11,611 nucleotides of DNA. Source: JAWKWH01 sp041582695 (lineage in GTDB: Bacteria; Pseudomonadota; Alphaproteobacteria; Rhizobiales; Rhizobiaceae). Positions 6,831 to 11,611 of this stretch are shown one piece after another. The notes beneath the pieces are model-generated. The model was not told where the DNA came from. It was given only the letters and a program-made list of their open reading frames with translations, and made no database searches. The first letter of the stretch is position 1. The number at the start of each line of letters is the position of its first letter. The DNA lies in assembly GCA_041582695.1 (NCBI GenBank), contig JBFIBB010000092.1:1-11611 (forward strand). The letters run 5' to 3'. The translations under genes and the position numbers were made by a program.

Positions 6831-8768
6831 CTATGACGACGGCGGGATGCCGGCGAGCACCGGCCGATTTTCGTCATCGCCGTCGCTTTCGGCGCCGATC
6901 TTCCGCCTGACGACAATGCCAAGCTCGTCCGTCTCGCGGGCGGCGCGGAGACGTTCCTCCGCCTCGGTCGCTTCGCGCTGACGATCCCACATTTCCTTGT
7001 AGAGCCCGGATTTGGCCAGCAATTCGGAATGCGAACCGCGCTCGGCGATCTGCCCGTCCTGAAGCACGATGATCTCGTCGGCGCCGATAACCGTCGACAG
7101 CCGGTGCGCGATCATCAGCGTTGTCCGGCCGCGGCTCACCATGTCGAGCGCCTGCTGGATTTCCTGCTCCGTCTTGGTGTCAAGCGCCGATGTCGCCTCG
7201 TCGAGCATCAGGATCGGCGGCGCCTTCAGAAGGGTGCGGGCGATGGCGACGCGCTGCTTTTCGCCACCCGAAAGCTTCAGCCCGCGCTCGCCGACCATCG
7301 TCCTGTAGCCATCGGGCAGTTTCCTGATGAAATCGCCGATCTGGGCAAGTTCGGCCGCCTTTTCGACTTCGGCGTCCGATGCGTCGACGCGGCCATAACG
7401 GATGTTGTAGGCGACCGTGTCGTTGAACAGGACCGTATCCTGCGGAACCATGCCGATCGCGGCGCGCAGGCTCTTTTGCGTGACGTCGCGTATGTCCTGC
7501 CCGTCGATCAGGATGGCGCCCTGCTGAATATCGTAGAATCGGAACAGCAGGCGCGAGATGGTCGACTTTCCAGCACCGGAAGGACCGACAATTGCGATGG
7601 TTTTTCCCGCAGGCACCTCGAATGACACGCCCTTGAGGATTTCACGTTCGGGATCGTAGCCGAAATGGACGTTCCTGAAGGTGACTGCGCCCTTGGCGAC
7701 GCACAATTCGCGGGCGCCGGGCCGGTCGCTGATCTCTTCCTTGACGTCAAGCAGATCGAACATCTGCTCGATGTCGGTCAATCCCTGACGGATTTCGCGA
7801 TAGAGGAAACCGATGAAATTGAGCGGGATCGACAGCTGCATCAGCATGGCGTTGATGAAGATGAAATCGCCTAGCGTCTGCGTGCCGGCCATGACCTCGC
7901 GCGCCGACAGCACCATCGAAACCGTCATGCCTACGCCAAATATCAGCCCTTGGCCGAAGTTAAGCCAGCCGAGCGACGTCCAGGTCTTCGTCGCGGCGAC
8001 TTCATAACGCGCCATCGAGCGGTCGAAGCGCTGGGCTTCCATGGTCTCGTTGTTGAAGTACTTGACCGTTTCGAAATTGAGCAGCGAATCCACCGCCTTT
8101 GTATTGGCGTCGGTATCGGACTTGTTCATTTCGCGTCGGATGGTGATGCGCCAGTCGCTGGCGCGAACCGTATACCAGGTGTAGGCGGCGACGGTGACGG
8201 CAACGATCGCGACATACGAGAATCCGTAAGCGACGGCGAAAATGATCGCCGTCAACGCGAATTCCAGAATCGTCGGCGCGGTGTTCAATATTGTGAAACG
8301 AACTATCGTCTCAATACCCTTGATGCCGCGCTCGATGATGCGCGACAGACCACCAGTCTTGCGTTCCAGATGGAACCGCAGGGACAGGTTGTGCATGTGC
8401 ACGAATGTCCTGTAGGCAAGCTGGCGCACCGCGTACTGGCCCACGCGCGCAAACAGCGCGTCGCGAAGCTGGTTGAATCCCCATTGGGCGACGCGGACGA
8501 AATTGTAGGCGATCACCAGCATGACCGGGGCGAGCAGGAAATCCGGAATCGCTGTGGGCAGCCCGCCTTCTCCGGCAAGCGCGTCGGTCGCCCATTTGAA
8601 GAAGAACGGCACCAGCATCAAAACGAGCTTGGCCAGCACGAGGAAAAGCGTTGCCCAGGCAACGCGCATTTTCAGATCGGCCCGGTCTGCCGGCCACATA
8701 TAGGGCCACAGGTTTGCGATCGTGCGCAGCGTGGAACCGGAATCGGAGGAAACGGTCTTGTCGGCCAA
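6831..8768 (-). CDS. Atm1-family ABC exporter (fused membrane and ATPase domains)
   Basis: A half-size ABC exporter (645 residues from the TTG at 8768) that would work as a homodimer in the inner membrane. Six transmembrane helices occupy about residues 30-330. The ATPase domain carries Walker A GPSGAGKST (395-403), Q-loop Gln443, signature LSGGE (499-503), Walker B ILMLDEATS (519-527) and switch His555. The membrane domain contains LNFGQG, with Asn270 and Gln273. As I recall, the equivalent Asn-x-x-Gln pair in Novosphingobium Atm1 contacts glutathione, so glutathione-linked metal or thiol conjugates are the likely cargo. The open frame extends to another TTG at 8819, which would overlap arsR by 46 bases. 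The TTG at 8768, 5 bases after the arsR stop, fits the family N-terminus better. Neither has a good Shine-Dalgarno. The pairing with arsR points to metal or thiol detoxification. A lipid A or multidrug exporter is less likely. Confidence 0.9.
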   Translation of the reverse strand: MADKTVSSDSGSTLRTIANLWPYMWPADRADLKMRVAWATLFLVLAKLVLMLVPFFFKWATDALAGEGGLPTAIPDFLLAPVMLVIAYNFVRVAQWGFNQLRDALFARVGQYAVRQLAYRTFVHMHNLSLRFHLERKTGGLSRIIERGIKGIETIVRFTILNTAPTILEFALTAIIFAVAYGFSYVAIVAVTVAAYTWYTVRASDWRITIRREMNKSDTDANTKAVDSLLNFETVKYFNNETMEAQRFDRSMARYEVAATKTWTSLGWLNFGQGLIFGVGMTVSMVLSAREVMAGTQTLGDFIFINAMLMQLSIPLNFIGFLYREIRQGLTDIEQMFDLLDVKEEISDRPGARELCVAKGAVTFRNVHFGYDPEREILKGVSFEVPAGKTIAIVGPSGAGKSTISRLLFRFYDIQQGAILIDGQDIRDVTQKSLRAAIGMVPQDTVLFNDTVAYNIRYGRVDASDAEVEKAAELAQIGDFIRKLPDGYRTMVGERGLKLSGGEKQRVAIARTLLKAPPILMLDEATSALDTKTEQEIQQALDMVSRGRTTLMIAHRLSTVIGADEIIVLQDGQIAERGSHSELLAKSGLYKEMWDRQREATEAEERLRAARETDELGIVVRRKIGAESDGDDENRPVLAGIPPSS

Positions 8769-8773
8769 CGTAT

Positions 8774-9121
8774 TTATACCCGCTGTTCGTGCGCGTTGAT
8801 CCGGGGTTCGGCGCCACAACAGCTCTGGACCAGCCCGGCAAGGGAATCCGCGACTTCGCGCAAAGCTTCACGGTTCACGGAATAGCGCGAGCGCTGCTTT
8901 TCCGGCGCAAAGGTCACCAGCCCCGCCTCAACCAGTATCTTCAAATGCTGCGACACAGTCGACTGGGCGAGGTTCAGCCTGCCGACGACATCCTTGCAGC
9001 AGCAGGCGTCACTGCATGAAAGATGACGCAGAATGGCAACGCGGGCCGGATGGGCGAGCGCAGCCAGCGCACCTGACATCGCCGCGTCATCGGGGGGTAG
9101 ACATGGGCCGGATTTGTTCAT
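8774..9121 (-). CDS. ArsR/SmtB-family transcriptional repressor, cysteine-rich
   Basis: A 115-residue winged-helix regulator. LAHPARVAILRHL (22-34) opens the DNA-binding domain, the recognition helix is in LAQSTVSQHLKIL (51-63), and the wing contains RSRYSV (77-82). Seven cysteines stand out: Cys7, the cluster CSDACCC (Cys36, 40, 41, 42), and an adjacent pair Cys101-Cys102 near the C-terminus. Such clusters in this family usually bind metals or metalloids, or act as thiol switches, and loss of DNA binding would derepress the operon. It is co-transcribed with the Atm1-type exporter 5 bases downstream. The first possible ATG (9121) lies inside the candidate operator, lacks a Shine-Dalgarno and would be almost leaderless. 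An in-frame ATG at residue 15 (9079) is an alternative start, giving a 101-residue protein that keeps all cysteines but Cys7. Confidence 0.92.
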   Translation of the reverse strand: MNKSGPCLPPDDAAMSGALAALAHPARVAILRHLSCSDACCCKDVVGRLNLAQSTVSQHLKILVEAGLVTFAPEKQRSRYSVNREALREVADSLAGLVQSCCGAEPRINAHEQRV

Positions 9122-9145
9122 CGTTCATCGACGATAAACGATGAA
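9117..9145. promoter_or_regulatory. Candidate ArsR operator
   Basis: On the plus strand TTCATCG occurs twice in tandem (9117-9123 and 9124-9130). After 8 bases its exact reverse complement CGATGAA follows (9139-9145). The inverted pair encloses the -10 element of the candidate arsR promoter, and the outer repeat covers the start codon at 9121. This is the position expected for autorepression by the ArsR-family protein encoded next to it. The sequence itself is not one I recognise. Confidence 0.5.
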
Positions 9146-9159
9146 GCTTAAGAAATCAA
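9131..9159 (-). promoter_or_regulatory. Candidate promoter of the arsR-exporter operon
   Basis: On the minus strand TTGATT (9159-9154) and TATCGT (9136-9131) are 17 bases apart, each matching four of six consensus positions. Transcription would begin near 9120-9125, at or beside the first ATG. The message would then be leaderless from 9121, or have a leader of about 40 bases if the ATG at 9079 is used. Confidence 0.45.
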
Positions 9160-9177
9160 CAGTAGGCCATCGGCTAC
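9147..9177 (-). terminator. Weak candidate terminator of the LysM-protein gene
   Basis: Reading leftwards after the LysM stop, GTAGCC (9177-9172) can pair with GGCCTAC (9168-9162) around a GAT loop, leaving one bulged base. The T-rich but interrupted sequence TGTTGATTTCTTAAG follows. The stem is short and the tract imperfect, and it overlaps the arsR promoter region, so read-through into arsR is possible. Confidence 0.3.
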
Positions 9178-9210
9178 CGAACATCCGGCGCCCTACTTTG
9201 TCTGCTGCGC

Positions 9211-10959
9211 TTAATTGCCTTCCGGTTTTCGGTCGGCGATTGCGCCGAGATCGGCTTTCTCGCCTTCCTGAGTCTCGCCCGGCAACTCAAATATCTGGCC
9301 AGGCCAGATCCGGTCCGGATTTTCGATCTGGTCGCGGTTGGCGGTATAGATCGTGGTGTAGCGAATGCCGCGGCCGTATACGCGTCTCGAAATGCGCCAA
9401 AGCGTGTCGCCGCGCCGGATGATCACCGATCCGGCGGTACTTTGCAGTTTCGGGGCAGTAACGGCGACTTCTTCATCGGGTTTCTGGTCGGCGACCGTTC
9501 CCGGTTCGGCAGCCGCCACCTCCGTTCCGACCTCGCCGGAGCCGCTGGCGGGTTCAGACGGCGTTGCCGCACCGTCGCCGGTATCGGCGGCAGCAGCTTC
9601 GGTGTCTTGCTGGCCACCGGAAGACACATCGGCGGCTTCAGCCGGCTTGCCTTCCGCCTGATCGCCTGCAGCCGGCGTTTCGTCAGCCTTGGCGACCTGC
9701 GTTTCCCCATCTCCCGCCTTTTCGGGCGCCGCTGCATCATCCTTGGGAGCGACCGCAGAAACCGCCTCGCCCGCCTCGCGCTCGAACGGCACGGCCGCCC
9801 GAGCGATCACCTCGGCGCTGCCAACTTCGAGCAAATCGGCGCGAATGATGTATTCGCCGACTGGCAGACCGCGGCCCGATTCGACAAGGAAACGGCCGGC
9901 TGCCGACGACCGGGTTTCGCCGATCAGGTCCTTGTTGGCGTAGACGCGCACGACCTTGCCCGGATTGGCGGTTCCCGCCACGAAGACATGGTCGCCTTCA
10001 ATCTCGACGGCTTCGACCGCGATATTGAATTGCACGGCCGGGGTGGCTTCATCCGGCTTCGCAGCTTCCGCCTCGGCCTGATCTCCGGCCTTTACCTCGG
10101 CGCCGCCGTCATCGGTTTCGGCTTCCGCCTCGGGCTGTTCTTCGGCTGGTTGCGCGGCGGCGACTTCGGTTTCCTCTTCCTTCGCAGTCTCAGGGGCGTC
10201 AGCGACGCCATCGTCATCGTCCGCCACAGCGGCATTGTCGGCGCTCTCGGCGTTTTCCGAGGTGACGTCTTCCGGCTTGACCGGTTCTTCCTTTCCAGGA
10301 TCGGATTCCGCCTTTTCCGCCTTTTCCGGCATTGCGGCAGGCGGTTCTGTTACGGCGGCCGCGACTTCGGTCTCGCCTTCCGCCTGTGCGGCCCCGTCCG
10401 CCTTGTCGCCTTCGGGCACCGTGATCAACTTGGAAGGCTTGCCCGGCTCGTCGACTATCGCCAGCACGTCGCCAGACTTCGATTCGGGTATGGAGATGAT
10501 CGCCGTCTCAGTCGACATGGCGACCACGTTTTCGGGAGTGGTCGCGCGCAATACGATCGTGTAATCGCCCGGCGCGAGAGGGTCGGAGAGCACGACGGCG
10601 AAGTCGCCCTCCGGACCGGCCTTGGAGCTGCCAAGCGTCCGGGTTCCGGTGATGACGTCAACCATCGAATTGGCGGATGCGTTGCCGGCGATCACGACAT
10701 TGCCGTCCGCTTCGACGCGTACGACATCGAAACGGGGCGGCTTGACCTCGGCGACGGCAGGCGCGCTACCGCTACCTTCGCCGCCGGCCGGGGTGGAGGC
10801 ATTCTCCTGTTGCTCCTGCCCGCCGCCAACGGCGGCCTCTGTGCCGGACTTGCCGGATGACAGATACGGGTCAAGCACGCCCGAATTGTATGCGACGAGG
10901 CCGACCGCCATTGCGGCCAGCGCAGAAATCAAGAGCAAATTCAGAGATTTACTCGCCAT
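9211..10959 (-). CDS. Membrane-anchored LysM-domain protein with two Ig-like segments and acidic linkers
   Basis: A 582-residue protein. Residues 6-24 form a hydrophobic N-terminal segment with little positive charge, either a membrane anchor or an uncleaved signal. Two related beta-rich segments follow, at about 77-158 (VVRVEADGNVVIAGNAS...) and 311-392 (AVEAVEIEGDHVFVAGTAN...). Each ends with a PxGxY-type turn (LAPGDYTIVLRA and LPVGEYIIRADL). Long linkers rich in Ala, Glu, Pro and Asp (about 35-75, 160-308 and 393-509) carry a recurring short unit TEVAAA (around 197, 264 and 479). The C-terminus holds a LysM domain (about 513-560, RRGDTLWRISRRVYG onward), which in this family binds peptidoglycan. 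The layout suggests a periplasmic protein tethered to the inner membrane that reaches the cell wall; no catalytic domain is visible. LysM proteins next to a LOG-family gene are, as I recall, common in rhizobia. The linkers are unlikely to fold. Confidence 0.88.
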   Translation of the reverse strand: MASKSLNLLLISALAAMAVGLVAYNSGVLDPYLSSGKSGTEAAVGGGQEQQENASTPAGGEGSGSAPAVAEVKPPRFDVVRVEADGNVVIAGNASANSMVDVITGTRTLGSSKAGPEGDFAVVLSDPLAPGDYTIVLRATTPENVVAMSTETAIISIPESKSGDVLAIVDEPGKPSKLITVPEGDKADGAAQAEGETEVAAAVTEPPAAMPEKAEKAESDPGKEEPVKPEDVTSENAESADNAAVADDDDGVADAPETAKEEETEVAAAQPAEEQPEAEAETDDGGAEVKAGDQAEAEAAKPDEATPAVQFNIAVEAVEIEGDHVFVAGTANPGKVVRVYANKDLIGETRSSAAGRFLVESGRGLPVGEYIIRADLLEVGSAEVIARAAVPFEREAGEAVSAVAPKDDAAAPEKAGDGETQVAKADETPAAGDQAEGKPAEAADVSSGGQQDTEAAAADTGDGAATPSEPASGSGEVGTEVAAAEPGTVADQKPDEEVAVTAPKLQSTAGSVIIRRGDTLWRISRRVYGRGIRYTTIYTANRDQIENPDRIWPGQIFELPGETQEGEKADLGAIADRKPEGN

Positions 10960-10985
10960 ATTTTCAACCCCGATTCATGGTTCAG

Positions 10986-11051
10986 CCACGGTCTAATCCG
11001 TTTTTTCGCCCTTAACAAGAAAAACACCGTGCGGCCCTTGACCACGGTCTA
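10986..11051. repeat. Ten-base direct repeat in the divergent LysM/LOG intergenic region
   Basis: CCACGGTCTA occurs exactly at 10986-10995 and again at 11042-11051, 56 bases apart, inside the 113-base gap between two divergent genes. The left copy overlaps a weak minus-strand -10 candidate (TAGACC, 17 bases after a TTGTTA). The gap also has a T6 run and an A-rich stretch. No convincing plus-strand promoter is visible. Confidence 0.35.
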
Positions 11052-11072
11052 CCCGTCGGCCATCCCGAAACA

Positions 11073-11611
11073 ATGCAAACGATTCGATCCATATGTGTCT
11101 ATTGCGGCTCCTCACCGGGACACGACAGCACTTACGTCGACGCCGGGCGCGCGCTTGGCAACGCCATCGGCCGGGCCGGTATGCGCCTCGTCTATGGCGG
11201 CGGCACCAGGGGCGTCATGGGCGCTGTGGCCGCCGGCACGATCGAGGCAGGCGGCAGAGTGACAGGCATCATTCCGCAGTTCCTGATGCGGAAGGAAGCC
11301 GGCGACATCCGGCCGGACAGCTTCGACGAGCTGGTTATTACGGACAACATGCACCAGCGCAAGCACACCATGTTCGAGAAATCGGACGCCTTTGTGGCGC
11401 TGCCGGGCGGCATCGGCACGCTGGAGGAAATCGTCGAGATCATGACCTGGGCGCAGCTCGGCCGTCATCGCAAGCCGATAGTATTCGCCAACATCGCCGG
11501 GTTCTGGAACCCGATGCTGGCGCTGATCGACCATATGAAGGCTGAAGGCTTCCTGCATTCGGCCGACAAGGCAGAGACGCTCGTTGCGGCAACAATCGAC
11601 GATGTCATTCC
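11073..11611 (+). CDS. LOG-family (TIGR00730) nucleotide phosphoribohydrolase, 3' end missing
   Basis: The frame from ATG 11073 stays open to the window edge and gives 179 complete codons; the family is usually about 190-210 residues, so only a short tail is missing. It has the Rossmann-like start SICVYCGSSPG (6-16), the GGGTRGVMG loop (42-50) and the hallmark PGGIGTLEE (111-119), which in characterised LOG proteins holds the AMP/ribose-phosphate site and catalytic Glu. MHQRKHTMFE (93-102) precedes it. LOG enzymes release a free base from nucleoside 5'-monophosphates, in some cases active cytokinins. Many bacterial members were once labelled lysine decarboxylases in error. The substrate here cannot be told from sequence. 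The ribosome-binding site is poor. The gene diverges from the LysM-protein gene. Confidence 0.93.
   Translation, partial: MQTIRSICVYCGSSPGHDSTYVDAGRALGNAIGRAGMRLVYGGGTRGVMGAVAAGTIEAGGRVTGIIPQFLMRKEAGDIRPDSFDELVITDNMHQRKHTMFEKSDAFVALPGGIGTLEEIVEIMTWAQLGRHRKPIVFANIAGFWNPMLALIDHMKAEGFLHSADKAETLVAATIDDVI

Noticed and set aside
7950..8885. A 311-codon plus-strand open frame opposite the ABC exporter and arsR
   Set aside because: The minus strand carries all exporter and ArsR motifs here. The antisense product has no recognisable feature and would span two real genes.
9442..10860. A long plus-strand open frame (472 codons) opposite the LysM-protein gene
   Set aside because: Its product is an unstructured run of Arg, Gly, Phe and Asp with no domain. 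It mirrors the Ala/Glu/Pro-rich linkers of the real gene, as expected for antisense frames in GC-rich DNA.
11038..11066. TTGACC before the LOG gene as a -35 element
   Set aside because: The hexamer 17 bases later is CATCCC, a poor -10, and transcription would begin almost at the start codon.

Overview
The window reads as ordinary chromosome of a GC-rich alphaproteobacterium, most likely Hyphomicrobiales (the rhizobia/Brucella/Mesorhizobium group). The evidence is the gene content and order: purF followed by a short-chain dehydrogenase, a psd-pssA pair, an Atm1-type exporter, and a LysM protein divergent from a LOG-family gene. A TTAA-N7-TTAA box of CtrA type also fits. No phage, transposon, CRISPR, tRNA or rRNA is visible. 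I cannot name the genus from this stretch alone.

Left part (1-2585): the 3' nine-tenths of purF (Fe-S type amidophosphoribosyltransferase) overlaps by 4 bases a short-chain dehydrogenase gene, so the two are probably translationally coupled. Facing them is a small gene for an exported protein of unknown function, with a CtrA-like box just in front of its start. A 338-base gap (2586-2923) holds that box and a good sigma-70-like promoter pointing right.

Middle (2924-6701): a two-domain Aas-like protein (PlsC-type acyltransferase plus AMP-forming acyl-ACP/acyl-CoA ligase) runs tail to tail into psd-pssA. pssA and psd make phosphatidylethanolamine from CDP-diacylglycerol and serine, and Aas-type enzymes re-acylate lyso-phosphatidylethanolamine, so this block looks like a membrane phospholipid synthesis and repair cluster. 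The acyltransferase half has unusual motif residues. psd-pssA has its own candidate promoter with an inverted repeat over its -10 element.

Right part (6831-11611): a cysteine-rich ArsR/SmtB-family repressor gene is followed 5 bases later by an Atm1-family ABC exporter gene, which probably begins with TTG. A candidate promoter in front of arsR has its -10 element inside an inverted repeat, as expected for an autoregulated metal- or thiol-responsive operon. Upstream on the same strand lies a gene for a membrane-anchored, acidic, low-complexity protein ending in a LysM domain. Divergent from it is a LOG-family phosphoribohydrolase gene that runs off the right edge.

I found no convincing undescribed multi-gene system. 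The points most worth a second look are the ArsR-Atm1 unit and its operator, the altered acyltransferase motifs of the Aas-like protein, the CtrA-like box, and the inverted repeat at psd.
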